Below are positions 36,730 through 45,405 of a stretch of 64,000 nucleotides of DNA, piece after piece; the stretch's first letter is position 1, and every line of letters starts with the position of its first letter. Under the pieces are notes generated by a model. It saw nothing but the letters and a program-made list of their open reading frames with translations, ran no database searches and was not told the origin of the DNA. The position numbers were made by a program, and so were the translations under genes. Source of the DNA: Ideonella sp. (GTDB taxonomy: Bacteria; Pseudomonadota; Gammaproteobacteria; Burkholderiales; Burkholderiaceae_C); NCBI GenBank assembly GCA_016721465.1, contig JADKIA010000030.1:1-64000 (forward strand), in the 5' to 3' direction.

Positions 36730-37490
36730 GCCAATTTCAACGCCAGCCCATGTCCGGCCGCACGGCCTTCGTGACCGGGGCCGCGCAGGGCCTGGGCCTG
36801 GCCATCGCGCAGGGCCTGGCTGCAGCGGGCGCGCAGGTGATGCTGGCAGACATCCACGGTGCAGCGGCCGAGCACGGGGCGGTCGCGCTGCGTGAGCAGG
36901 GCCTGTGCGCGCAGGCCGTGACGCTGGATGTGCGCGACGAGGCAGCGTTTGCAGCGGCTTTCGAACGCACGGTGGCGCGGTTCGGCCCCGTCGACCTGAT
37001 GGTCAACAACGCGGCGCGCAGCAGTGGCGCCTCGCTGTGGGACATCACGGCGGCCGAATGGGACGAGGTACTGGCCGTCAACCTGCGCGGCTGCTTCTTC
37101 GGCTGCCGCATCGCCGGGCGCCACATGCGCGGGCGCCGGGCGGGCCGCATCGTCAACCTGTCGTCGATCGCCGGGCAGCAGGCCAGTGCGGCCAGCGCGG
37201 CGCACTATGCGGCGTCCAAGGCCGGCATCGGGGCGCTCACGCGCAGCTTCGCGGCTGAGCTGGCGCCGCAGGGCGTGTGCGTGAACGCCATCGCCCCATC
37301 GGCCATCAACAGCCCCGCCTTGCAAGCCATGCCTGAAGCGCCGCGCCGCGCATTGCTGCAGGCCACGCCGCTCGGCCGCTTTGGCACGGGCGATGAAGTG
37401 GCGGCAGCGGTGCTCTACCTGGCCAGCGACGCCGCCGGGTACATCACGGGGACCACCTTGGACTTGAACGGTGGCCGCCTGATGCGCTGA
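36726..37490 (+). CDS. Short-chain dehydrogenase (FabG-like)
   Basis: 254-aa classical SDR: TGAAQGLGLAIAQGL, VNNAARSSG, LSSIAG with the catalytic Ser, HYAASKAG with Tyr/Lys, and the C-terminal GTTLDLNGGRLMR typical of NAD(P)-dependent beta-hydroxy oxidoreductases. Last gene of the island; 20 bases later yacG lies on the opposite strand. Overlaps the ligase stop (ATGA). Third SDR of the island. Confidence 0.9.
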   Translation: MSQFQRQPMSGRTAFVTGAAQGLGLAIAQGLAAAGAQVMLADIHGAAAEHGAVALREQGLCAQAVTLDVRDEAAFAAAFERTVARFGPVDLMVNNAARSSGASLWDITAAEWDEVLAVNLRGCFFGCRIAGRHMRGRRAGRIVNLSSIAGQQASAASAAHYAASKAGIGALTRSFAAELAPQGVCVNAIAPSAINSPALQAMPEAPRRALLQATPLGRFGTGDEVAAAVLYLASDAAGYITGTTLDLNGGRLMR

Positions 37491-37510
37491 GCGTCAGCGC
37501 GACCGCACCA

Positions 37511-37720
37511 TCAGACCGCGGGCGGCGCGATCGGGTCGTCGTCGTCCTGCGGCGGGGAGGCCGCGACACGATAGCGCTCGCTGGCCCAGGCACCCAGGTC
37601 TGCCCCTCGGCAGCGTTCGCTGCAGAACGGCCGCCAGGGGTTGTCGGTGGAGTAGACGAGGGACTTCTGGCAACCTGGGCAGCGCACGACAGGGGTGCTG
37701 GAGGGCGAACGCTCGGTCAT
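37511..37720 (-). CDS. yacG: DNA gyrase inhibitor YacG
   Basis: 69-aa zinc protein. Four cysteines are in the CPGCQKSL ... FCSERCRGADLG pattern, followed by the WASERYRV motif and an acidic tail. In E. coli it binds GyrB and inhibits gyrase. It is the last gene of the pilBCD-coaE-zapD-yacG run, 19 bases after zapD. The first gene outside the catabolic island on the right. Confidence 0.93.
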   Translation of the reverse strand: MTERSPSSTPVVRCPGCQKSLVYSTDNPWRPFCSERCRGADLGAWASERYRVAASPPQDDDDPIAPPAV

Positions 37721-37739
37721 CGTTGTCGCGCGTGCCGCT

Positions 37740-38495
37740 TCAGGCGCACAAGGTCAGTTCGAAGGGGGCATCGTCCGTCGACGGACGCAGGCGGCCCTCG
37801 GCGTCACCGCGCATCAGCCGCACCGAGACCATCAGGCGGTGGCCGGTGATTTCGGGCACCAGGCCCAGATCGCCATCGATGCGCAGCCGCAGCAACTGGT
37901 AGGACTTGCCTTGCGGCAGGCTTTGCTGGTACTGCCCGCCTTGGGTCATCACCTTGTGAGGCGCGCCGGCCTCGCGCAGCATCGACAGCAGCAACTGCAG
38001 CGCCTCGGCCATGGGTGTGAGCGTGGCCACCCAGGCATTCAGGTCGGCCTGGCGGCGTTGGCTGTCGAATTGCTGCCAGGCATAGTAGGCGGGCAGGTCG
38101 AACTCACAGGTGCCGCCGGGGATGCTGATGCGGCTGCGGATGGCCATCAACCAGTCGTTGTTGGCCAATGCCTGGACGGCCTTGCCGGTCTGCTGATTGA
38201 GGCCGCCGTGGGCGTGATCGATCTGTGCGATGGCGCTGTCCAGTGCGGCTTGCGACACATTCGGGTTGCTGCGGTAGCCCATCAGCTGGGCCTTGTGTCG
38301 CTCCAGCTCCTTCAACAGATCGGACTTGAGGTCGGCGCGCGAGGCCACGTCCATGATCTCGAACAGCGTGACCAGTGCAAAGTGGTGATCGACCGCAGCG
38401 GTGCGTGGCAGCAATTGGCCCAGTCGATCGAACAGATGTTCAAGCCGGAGCATGGTGCGAATGCTCTCGTTGAACGGGTACTCATAAAGGACCAA
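37740..38495 (-). CDS. zapD: Cell division protein ZapD (YacF)
   Basis: 251-aa cytoplasmic FtsZ-binding protein that bundles Z-ring filaments. Start MVLYEYPFNESIRTMLRLEH is the conserved family N-terminus, and the C-terminal beta domain contains QLLRLRIDGDLGLVPEITGH. Position between coaE and yacG is conserved in Beta- and Gammaproteobacteria. Confidence 0.95.
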   Translation of the reverse strand: MVLYEYPFNESIRTMLRLEHLFDRLGQLLPRTAAVDHHFALVTLFEIMDVASRADLKSDLLKELERHKAQLMGYRSNPNVSQAALDSAIAQIDHAHGGLNQQTGKAVQALANNDWLMAIRSRISIPGGTCEFDLPAYYAWQQFDSQRRQADLNAWVATLTPMAEALQLLLSMLREAGAPHKVMTQGGQYQQSLPQGKSYQLLRLRIDGDLGLVPEITGHRLMVSVRLMRGDAEGRLRPSTDDAPFELTLCA

Positions 38496-38551
38496 GGCGT
38501 GTTTCCCAGTGGGTTCGCCAGGCTCGTGCCCGGGCGCTCACGCCAATTGTT

Positions 38552-39190
38552 TCACAGCACCACGCCGGGGCCGCACCACAACGCCCACAGGCGCGCCACC
38601 TGGGCCTGCAGCGAGGCCAGGCTGGCGCTGTCGTTGCTGAGGATGGCGTCGGCGATCGCACGCCGCCGCTCGCGCGAGGCCTGCTGGGCGATGACGGCCC
38701 GCACCTGAGCCTCGGGCCAGCCCGAACGCGCCATCACGCGCTGCACCTGCGTTTCGATGCCGCAATCGACCACCAGGATGCGTTGGCAACGGGCGCGCCA
38801 ATGGCTGGACTCGGTGAGCAGGGGCACATCGAAGACCACCACCTGGGTCTGTGCCGCCTGCGCTTGACGCAAGGCTTCGGCGCCAATGGCCGGGTGCAGG
38901 ATCGCTTCAAGGCGCTGCTTGGCGGTGCCGTCGGAGAAGACGAGCTCGCGCATCCGCGCGCGGTCCAGTGCGCCCGCGGCGTCGGCCGCCAAGGCACCGA
39001 ATTCGGCCACCAGCGCGGGCATCGCGGCACCGCCGGGCTCGGTGATGTCGCGGGCGATGGCATCCGTGTCGACCAGGGTGGCGCCGTGCGCCACCAGCAT
39101 GGCAGCGACGGTGCTCTTGCCGCTGCCGATGCCGCCGGTCAGGCCGATGCGGCGCTGTCTGGCAGGCCAGGCACTCAGTGTGGAATCCAC
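38552..39190 (-). CDS. coaE: Dephospho-CoA kinase
   Basis: About 212 aa. Catalyses the last step of CoA synthesis, ATP-dependent 3'-phosphorylation of dephospho-CoA. P-loop GLTGGIGSGKSTVA, then DTDAIARDIT, FDVPLLTES and the lid region RVMARSGWPEAQVRAVIAQQ. No ATG precedes the P-loop; the best start is GTG 39190, which overlaps the end of pilD by 16 bases. Sits between pilD and zapD, as is usual. Confidence 0.92.
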   Translation of the reverse strand: MDSTLSAWPARQRRIGLTGGIGSGKSTVAAMLVAHGATLVDTDAIARDITEPGGAAMPALVAEFGALAADAAGALDRARMRELVFSDGTAKQRLEAILHPAIGAEALRQAQAAQTQVVVFDVPLLTESSHWRARCQRILVVDCGIETQVQRVMARSGWPEAQVRAVIAQQASRERRRAIADAILSNDSASLASLQAQVARLWALWCGPGVVL

Positions 39191-40107
39191 AGCGTGTTCA
39201 GGCTGGCGCCGAAGAACAGCGCGGCCACGCCGCCGCCGGCGAGGTAGGGCCCGAACGGGATGGGCACGTTGCGTTGGTGCCCACGGGCGACGATCAGGAA
39301 GATGCCCACGGCCGCACCCACTGCCGACGACAGCAGGATGATGCTGGGCAGGGCCTGCCAGCCCAGCAGGGCGCCGAGGCCCGCCAGCAGCTTGAAGTCG
39401 CCTTCGGCCATGCCGTCGACATGGCGGATCCACTTGTAGGTGCGTGCGACGGCCCACAGCGAGAAGTAGCCGAACAAGGCACCCAGCGCCGCATCCGGCA
39501 GGCTCACCGGAATCCACTGTAACCACGCCGCCAGGACGCCGAGGCCCAGCAGCGGCAGGGTCAGGTCGTCGGGCAACAGCGTGGTGTCCAGGTCGATCAG
39601 GGCCGCCGCGATCAACACTGCACCGGCCAGGCTGTACACCGCTGCTGCGGGGGTGGGGCCGAACTTCCAGGCCACGGCCGCAAACAGCGCGCCGGTGAGC
39701 CCTTCCACGACGGGGTAGCGCGGCGAAATGCGCGCCCGACATTGGGAGCAGCGGCCTCGCAGCCTCAACCACCCCAGCACGGGCATGTTCTCGTGCCAGG
39801 CGATGGCATGGCCGCAGTGCGGGCAATGCGAGCGTGGGCGGGACAAGCTGAGCGCGGGCAGGGCGTCCACTTCGGCCTCCAGTGTCCTGCCAGCCTGCGC
39901 CAACTGCGCCGCCACCTTGGAATGCGCACCCAGCACCCGGCCCATGGACGCGTCGTCCTGCAGGTAGCGTGCAGCGTCGCCCGCCCAATCGCGCTCCAGC
40001 ATGATGGGCTTGCGGTGGATGACGACGTTCAGGAAGCTGCCGATCATCAGGCCCAGCACGCCCAGCGCTGCTGGCGACAGCAGCCAGGCCAGCAATTCCG
40101 GCTGCAT
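39175..40107 (-). CDS. pilD: Prepilin peptidase/N-methyltransferase PilD
   Basis: 310-aa inner-membrane aspartic protease that cleaves and methylates type IV prepilins and pseudopilins. It has the N-terminal GSFLNVVIHRKPIMLERDW, the cytoplasmic zinc site (CPHCG ... CSQCR), and catalytic aspartates in ALIDLDTTLLPDD and in GMAEGDFKLLA. The second is the GxGD box, here with EGD. Several hydrophobic helices follow. Downstream of pilC, six bases apart. Confidence 0.95.
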   Translation of the reverse strand: MQPELLAWLLSPAALGVLGLMIGSFLNVVIHRKPIMLERDWAGDAARYLQDDASMGRVLGAHSKVAAQLAQAGRTLEAEVDALPALSLSRPRSHCPHCGHAIAWHENMPVLGWLRLRGRCSQCRARISPRYPVVEGLTGALFAAVAWKFGPTPAAAVYSLAGAVLIAAALIDLDTTLLPDDLTLPLLGLGVLAAWLQWIPVSLPDAALGALFGYFSLWAVARTYKWIRHVDGMAEGDFKLLAGLGALLGWQALPSIILLSSAVGAAVGIFLIVARGHQRNVPIPFGPYLAGGGVAALFFGASLNTLWIPH

Positions 40108-40112
40108 CGGCG

Positions 40113-41333
40113 TCAGACGACGGCGCCGAGCTTGAAGATCGGCAGGTACATCGCCACCACGATGCCACCGATCAGGACACCCAGGATCACGATGATGAAG
40201 GGCTCCATCAGGCTGGACAGGCCCTTGACCATGTCGTCCACCTCATCCTCGTAGAACTCGGCCGCCTTGGCCAGCATGTGGTCGAGCGAGCCGGCTTCTT
40301 CGCCAATCGAGGCCATCTGCAGCACCATGTTCGGGAACACACCGGTGGTCTGCATCGACGTGGTCAAGGCCGAGCCGGTGGACACGTCACGCTGGATCTG
40401 CTGCGTGGCCAGGGCATACACGGCATTGCCCGAAGCGCCGCCCACGGAATCAAGGGCTTCCACCAGCGGCACGCCAGCCGCAAACATGGTGGACAGTGTG
40501 CGCGTCCAGCGTGCAATGACGGATTTCTCGATCAGGGCACCGAACACCGGGATCTTCAGCAGCAACCGGTCCATCACCATCTGCATGCGCTCGGATCGCC
40601 GCCAGGCTTGGAAGAAGAAGTAGCCGCCGCCGATCAGCAGGCCAAAGATGATCCACCAATAGGCCACGAAGAATTCGGACAGCGCGATCACGAACAGCGT
40701 GGGCGCAGGCAAGTCGGCACCGAAGGACTTGAACACGTCCTTGAAGGCCGGAATCACCTTGATCATGATGACCGTGAGCACCAGGAAGGCCACCACGAGC
40801 ACCGAGATCGGGTACATCAGCGCCGACTTGATCTTGCTCTTCAGCGCCATGGTCTTTTCCTGGTACGTGGCCAGGCGGTCGAGCAGGGCTTCCAGGATAC
40901 CGCCGGCCTCGCCGGCCTCCACCAGGTTGCAGTACAGCGCGTCGAAATGAAGGGGATGCTTGCGGAAAGCGGCCGACAGGCTGGTGCCGGTTTCGACATC
41001 GGTACGGATGTCGTTGAGCAAGCGCCCCATGCGCGGGTTCGTGGCACCGCGGCCGACGATGTCGAAGGACTGCAACAAGGGCACACCGGCCTTCATCATC
41101 GTCGCCAATTGGCGCGTGAACAAGGCCACGTCCTTCTGCTTGATGGAACTGCCGCCACTGGTGCGGCGCTTCTTCACCTTGGTGAGCAGGATGCCCTGGC
41201 GCCGCAGGCTGGCATTGACGGCCGCTTCCCCGCCGGCACGGATCTCGCCGCGCACGACCTTGCCATTCTTGTCCCGGCCTTCCCACTCGAAGACCATTTC
41301 CTTGACGCTTCTTGCGGCTGCAGCAGTCGCCAT
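40113..41333 (-). CDS. pilC: Type IV pilus inner-membrane platform protein PilC
   Basis: 406-aa protein with two GspF domains, each ending in membrane helices. The N-terminus FEWEGRDKNGKVVRGEI and LFTRQLATMMKAGVPLLQSF (about 75-94) match PilC, and the second domain has WTRTLSTMFAAGVPLVEALD. It couples the ATPases to pilin movement. Located 52 bases after pilB. Confidence 0.95.
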   Translation of the reverse strand: MATAAAARSVKEMVFEWEGRDKNGKVVRGEIRAGGEAAVNASLRRQGILLTKVKKRRTSGGSSIKQKDVALFTRQLATMMKAGVPLLQSFDIVGRGATNPRMGRLLNDIRTDVETGTSLSAAFRKHPLHFDALYCNLVEAGEAGGILEALLDRLATYQEKTMALKSKIKSALMYPISVLVVAFLVLTVIMIKVIPAFKDVFKSFGADLPAPTLFVIALSEFFVAYWWIIFGLLIGGGYFFFQAWRRSERMQMVMDRLLLKIPVFGALIEKSVIARWTRTLSTMFAAGVPLVEALDSVGGASGNAVYALATQQIQRDVSTGSALTTSMQTTGVFPNMVLQMASIGEEAGSLDHMLAKAAEFYEDEVDDMVKGLSSLMEPFIIVILGVLIGGIVVAMYLPIFKLGAVV

Positions 41334-41385
41334 GCTTACTCCGAATCGTTCTTGCCAATCAGTGGCCCTGAATGAGCCGCTTGAG

Positions 41386-43140
41386 CTAGTCGTTGGTCAT
41401 GGTGGTGATTTCGTCCAGGGTGGTGACACCCGAACGCACCTTGATCAAACCGGATTGCCGCAGGTCGCGCACGCCGTCCTTGCGGGCCTGGTCCGCGATG
41501 TCCATGGCCGTTCCTTCGGCCAGGATGATGCGTTGTTGGGCTTCGGTGATCGGCATCACCTGGTAGAGACCGACCCGCCCCTTGTACCCGCCATTGCACG
41601 CCGAGCAGCCGACGGCCCGAAAAGGCTTCCAGGAGCCATCGAGATCCTCGGGCTGGAAGCCGGCCCGCAGCAGCGCCTCGCGCGGGAAATCCGCCGGCAT
41701 CTTGCAGTTCTCGCAAAGCCGTCTTGCCAGGCGTTGGGCGGTGATCAGGATCACGCTGGACGCGATGTTGAAGGGCGCGACCCCCATGTTCAACAGGCGC
41801 GTGAGGGTGGTCGGTGCGTCGTTGGTATGCAGCGTGGACAAGACCAGGTGGCCGGTCTGCGCCGCCTTGATGGCGATGTCCGCCGTTTCCAGGTCGCGGA
41901 TTTCGCCCACCATGATGATGTCCGGATCCTGCCGCAGGAAGGAGCGCAGGGCGGCCGCAAAGGTCAGGCCGGCACGGTCATTGACATTGACCTGGTTGAC
42001 ACCCGGCAGGTTGATTTCCGCGGGATCCTCGACCGTCGAGATGTTGACCCCGGGCAGGTTCAGCATGTTCAGGCAGGTGTACAGGGACACCGTCTTGCCC
42101 GAGCCCGTGGGGCCGGTGACCAGGATCATGCCGTAGGGGCGGCCGATCGCCACGAGCAGGCGTTCCTTTTCGATCTTCTCGTAGCCCAGCGCCTCGATGC
42201 CCAACTTCGCACTGGACGGGTCGAGGATACGGATGACGATCTTCTCGCCATACAGCGTGGGCAGCGTGGAGATGCGGAAGTCGATGGCTTTGGTGCCGAA
42301 CTTCAACTTCATCCGGCCGTCCTGCGGCACGCGTTTCTCGGAGATGTCGAGCCGGCTGATCACCTTGATGCGTGAGGCCAGCTTGTCCTTGATCGCGATC
42401 GGTGGCTGGGTGATCTCGCGCAGTTCGCCGTCCACGCGGAAGCGCACACGGTAGTTGTTTTCGTAGGGCTCGAAATGCAGGTCCGACGCGCGCAGGTTGA
42501 TCGCGTCGATCAGCATCTTCTGCAGGAAGCGAACGACGGGTGCGTCCTCCACATCGGTGGCGACCTCGGCCGCTTCCGCAGAGGTGTCTTCCTCCGAGAC
42601 ATCGAATTCGAAATCGCCGCTGGTGATCGTTTCGAGCGCCTCGGTCGCGCTGACACCCTGGCCATGCAACAGGCGCGCCAGCTTGTCGTACTCGACGATC
42701 ACCCACTCGGGGGTGAGTTGCGTGGCGAACTTGATGCGTTCGGTGGCCTCCTGGTCGGTCGGGTCGGCCCCGCCGATGAACAGGCGATTGCCCCGGCGGG
42801 CCAGCACCACCACCTGGTACTGCTGCGACAGCTTGCCGTCGATGACCCCGCGCGGCAAACGTTCGATGTCGACCGCATTCAAATCCAGCAGTGGCAAGGC
42901 CAGGGCGGTGGACAGCGTGTGGGCCAATTCGGCCGGCGATACCGACCCGGCGCCAATCACGGCGCTGACAAAGCCGACCTTGCGCTCAACCGCACCCTTG
43001 GACAGGTCCTCGGCGGCCTTGGCCGACAGTTTGCCCGCATGCACCAGCACTCGGGCAACGCCAGACAGGGATGATTGGGGGGTCTCGACCAGGGTGTCCA
43101 CGGATTCCGTGCGGCTGACTACAAGCGAGGAACGAATCAT
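41386..43140 (-). CDS. pilB: Type IV pilus assembly ATPase PilB
   Basis: 584-aa hexameric secretion ATPase powering pilus extension. It has an N-terminal MshEN-like domain, then Walker A GPTGSGKTVSLY, Walker B and Asp box MVGEIRDLETADIA, His box LVLSTLHTNDAP, and the zinc tetracysteine CENCKMP ... CSACNGGYKG. Start ATG 43140 (MIRSSLVVSR) is preferred over the upstream ATG (43185), whose 15 extra residues look unlike the family. Begins the pilBCD operon. Confidence 0.94.
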   Translation of the reverse strand: MIRSSLVVSRTESVDTLVETPQSSLSGVARVLVHAGKLSAKAAEDLSKGAVERKVGFVSAVIGAGSVSPAELAHTLSTALALPLLDLNAVDIERLPRGVIDGKLSQQYQVVVLARRGNRLFIGGADPTDQEATERIKFATQLTPEWVIVEYDKLARLLHGQGVSATEALETITSGDFEFDVSEEDTSAEAAEVATDVEDAPVVRFLQKMLIDAINLRASDLHFEPYENNYRVRFRVDGELREITQPPIAIKDKLASRIKVISRLDISEKRVPQDGRMKLKFGTKAIDFRISTLPTLYGEKIVIRILDPSSAKLGIEALGYEKIEKERLLVAIGRPYGMILVTGPTGSGKTVSLYTCLNMLNLPGVNISTVEDPAEINLPGVNQVNVNDRAGLTFAAALRSFLRQDPDIIMVGEIRDLETADIAIKAAQTGHLVLSTLHTNDAPTTLTRLLNMGVAPFNIASSVILITAQRLARRLCENCKMPADFPREALLRAGFQPEDLDGSWKPFRAVGCSACNGGYKGRVGLYQVMPITEAQQRIILAEGTAMDIADQARKDGVRDLRQSGLIKVRSGVTTLDEITTMTND

Positions 43141-43263
43141 GATCCCCGATACCGGCGGCACTGTAAACCGGATTACGCCCCGCAATCGGCGCTAGTTCAC
43201 GAGCGGTTACCGGTGTGTTGCACCAACACCAATGAGGACATTCCGGCTGAGCCGCGGAAAACC

Positions 43264-43340
43264 TGGTCGGGGTGAGAGGATTCGAACCTCCGGCCTCTAC
43301 GTCCCGAACGTAGCGCTCTACCAGGCTAAGCTACACCCCG
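43264..43340 (-). tRNA. tRNA-Pro, anticodon CGG
   Basis: 77-nt cloverleaf on the minus strand. Acceptor CGGGGTG/CACCCCG, D arm GCTTAGCCTGGTAGAGC, anticodon stem CTACG/CGTAG with loop TTCGGGA (anticodon CGG, reads CCG), T arm GGAGG-TTCGAAT-CCTCT, discriminator A, and encoded CCA (plus strand TGGT at 43264-43267). Confidence 0.96.
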
Positions 43341-43394
43341 ATTTGCGATGAATTGCGCAGCGCGATCCACCCACATGCGATGCGATCAAAGCGA

Positions 43395-44378
43395 TCAAGA
43401 AGATCGTTCGACCGACCGAACACATAATTCTAGCAGAGCTTCACGGGCCCGACTCTCGGGCAGGGCCTGAATGCATTGCCTGGCCTTGAGGGATTCAGCG
43501 CGCGCCGCTTCACGTGTGGCGGCGATGGCGCCGACACGCCGCACGATGGCCACGATCTCCGGCAGGCGCTCAGTTTCGCCGTGTTCGATGGCGTGGCGGA
43601 TCATGTCCCGCTCCGGTGCCGTGCCGCGTTCCATCGCCAGAAGCAGCGGCAGCGTGGGCTTGCCCTCACGCAGGTCGTCGCCGACATTCTTGCCCAGCGA
43701 ATGGGTGTCGCCTTCATAGTCCAGGAGGTCGTCGACCAACTGGAACGCGGTGCCCAGGGCGCGTCCAAAGTCGGCACATGCGGTCTCGACCTCGGGGGTG
43801 GCGTCGGCCAGCACGGCACCCAATTGGGCGCTGGCCTCGAACAGCTTGGCCGTCTTGTAGCGGATGACCCGAAGGTAGTCGTCCACCGACAAGTCGGGAT
43901 CGTGCATGTTCATCAATTGCAGCACTTCACCTTCGGCGATGATGTTGGTGGCGTCGGCCAGCACCTGCAGCACCCGCATGCGGTGGGTGCTGACCATCAT
44001 CTGGAAGGCCCGTGAGTACAGGAAGTCGCCCACCAACACGCTGGCGGCATTGCCGAAGAGGGCATTGGCGGTCTCGCGGCCACGCCGAAGCGACGATTCA
44101 TCGACGACGTCGTCGTGCAGCAGCGTTGCCGTGTGGATGAATTCGACCGTGGCCGCCAGTTCGAAGCGTTCTGGCCCATCGAAGCCCAGCGCCGCTGCGA
44201 CCAACAGCACCAGCCGAGGGCGAATGCGTTTGCCCCCTGCACTGACGATGTAGTGGGAAATCTGATTGATCAGCGCCACCTCCGAGGCCAGCCGGCGATG
44301 GATCACCGCATCAACCTGCTGCATCTCATCGGCCATGGGGTCGGCGGCGGTCGATTCAGGGGCGGTGTGGGCGGTCAC
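43395..44378 (-). CDS. ispB: Polyprenyl (octaprenyl) diphosphate synthase
   Basis: About 327-aa trans-prenyltransferase making the ubiquinone side chain. First aspartate-rich motif LLHDDVVDESSLRRG, second LVDDLLDYEGD, plus GGKRIRPRLVLLVAAAL near the N-terminus. GTG 44378 is chosen because a TATAAT-like -10 lies about 29 bases upstream; ATG 44336 is an alternative 14 codons in. Divergent from rplU, the usual burkholderial arrangement. Confidence 0.93.
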   Translation of the reverse strand: MTAHTAPESTAADPMADEMQQVDAVIHRRLASEVALINQISHYIVSAGGKRIRPRLVLLVAAALGFDGPERFELAATVEFIHTATLLHDDVVDESSLRRGRETANALFGNAASVLVGDFLYSRAFQMMVSTHRMRVLQVLADATNIIAEGEVLQLMNMHDPDLSVDDYLRVIRYKTAKLFEASAQLGAVLADATPEVETACADFGRALGTAFQLVDDLLDYEGDTHSLGKNVGDDLREGKPTLPLLLAMERGTAPERDMIRHAIEHGETERLPEIVAIVRRVGAIAATREAARAESLKARQCIQALPESRAREALLELCVRSVERSS

Positions 44379-44406
44379 GGGGCGCGGGTCTTGGAATTGG
44401 CTGCAA

Positions 44407-44412
44407 ATTATA
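44407..44412 (-). promoter_or_regulatory. -10 element of ispB
   Basis: Perfect TATAAT on the minus strand, placing the transcript start about 22 bases before GTG 44378. The -35 is weak. Confidence 0.5.
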
Positions 44413-44482
44413 GGGACGGCTTGTTGCGCAGCCTGTGGCTTGCTGGCAGCACGGTTCGGCTGACGGCCCACTGCCCAGCCTG

Positions 44483-44491
44483 TGCTAGACT
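44483..44491 (+). promoter_or_regulatory. Extended -10 of the rplU-rpmA operon
   Basis: TGCTAGACT (extended TG plus TAGACT) lies 165 bases before rplU. The leader from here to 44655 is long and GC-rich, with no recognised ORF. Confidence 0.4.
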
Positions 44492-44655
44492 CCTCGGTTC
44501 CTTCGGCCAAGCCCGGCTTTCAACAGTGGGGCGGTCAAGTCCGCAGTCAAGTGCTTCCACGGGAGCTCGGCGGCGTGATGGCATCAGTGGATCGCCTTTG
44601 TCTGGGGTCCGATCGAAGGAATGCATCACAGCATTTCATTCCGAAAGAGGCACAT

Positions 44656-44967
44656 ATGTACGCGCTCATAAAAACCGGTGGCAAGCAGTTCAAGGTTGCA
44701 GCCGGCGAAAAGATCAAGGTAGAACAGATAGCTGCGGACGTGGGCCAAGAGATCGTGATTGACCAGGTGCTGGCCGTCGGCAGCGGCGAAAACCTGACAA
44801 TCGGGACTCCCTTGGTGCCCGGTGCCACCGTGAAGGCCACGGTGGTGTCCCACGGCAAGCATGACAAGGTGCGCATCTTCAAGCTGCGCCGTCGCAAGCA
44901 CTACGTGAAGCACGCTGGCCACCGCCAGACCTACACCGAACTGCAGATCAGCGCCGTCACGGCCTGA
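44656..44967 (+). CDS. rplU: 50S ribosomal protein L21
   Basis: 103 aa. MYALIKTGGKQFKVAAGEK at the start and the basic RRRKHYVKHAGHRQTYTEL end are diagnostic. Start ATG 44656 has AGAGG seven bases upstream. First gene of rplU-rpmA, 32 bases before rpmA. Confidence 0.98.
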   Translation: MYALIKTGGKQFKVAAGEKIKVEQIAADVGQEIVIDQVLAVGSGENLTIGTPLVPGATVKATVVSHGKHDKVRIFKLRRRKHYVKHAGHRQTYTELQISAVTA

Positions 44968-44999
44968 TCCCGCAAGAGCACTTGAAGGAGTTCTGAACC

Positions 45000-45257
45000 A
45001 TGGCACAGAAAAAGGGCGGCGGTTCCACCCGGAACGGCCGAGATTCCCAGCCCAAGATGCTGGGCGTGAAGGCGTTTGGTGGCCAGGCTGTTTCGGCTGG
45101 CTCGATCATCGTGCGCCAGCGTGGCACACGTTTCCACGCCGGTGACAACGTCGGCATGGGTCGCGACCACACGCTGTTCGCGATGATCGACGGCAAGGTC
45201 TCGTTTGCCGTCAAGGGTGCACTGAACCGCCAGACGGTCAACATCACCCCGGCCTGA
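45000..45257 (+). CDS. rpmA: 50S ribosomal protein L27
   Basis: 85 aa, with MAQKKGGGSTRNGRDSQPK and KAFGGQAVSAGSIIVRQRGT typical of L27, whose N-terminus reaches the peptidyl-transferase centre. GAAGGAG precedes ATG 45000 by about nine bases. A strong terminator follows. Confidence 0.98.
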   Translation: MAQKKGGGSTRNGRDSQPKMLGVKAFGGQAVSAGSIIVRQRGTRFHAGDNVGMGRDHTLFAMIDGKVSFAVKGALNRQTVNITPA

Positions 45258-45280
45258 GGCAGCAGTCCCCAGGCCCCGCG

Positions 45281-45310
45281 AAGCCCCGGCCTGCCGGGGC
45301 TTTTGTTTTT
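45281..45310 (+). terminator. Rho-independent terminator of rplU-rpmA
   Basis: Stem AAGCCCCGG (45281-45289) / CCGGGGCTT (45294-45302) with a CCTG loop, followed by TTGTTTTTT. 24 bases after the rpmA stop. Confidence 0.92.
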
Positions 45311-45405
45311 TCCGCGCAGGGCACGTCGGGCATCATTGCCAATGGGCACGCGACCAAACCGTGCCGCCAGGACTTGACGGGTGCCAGCCACCCAGGATGA
45401 ACACC

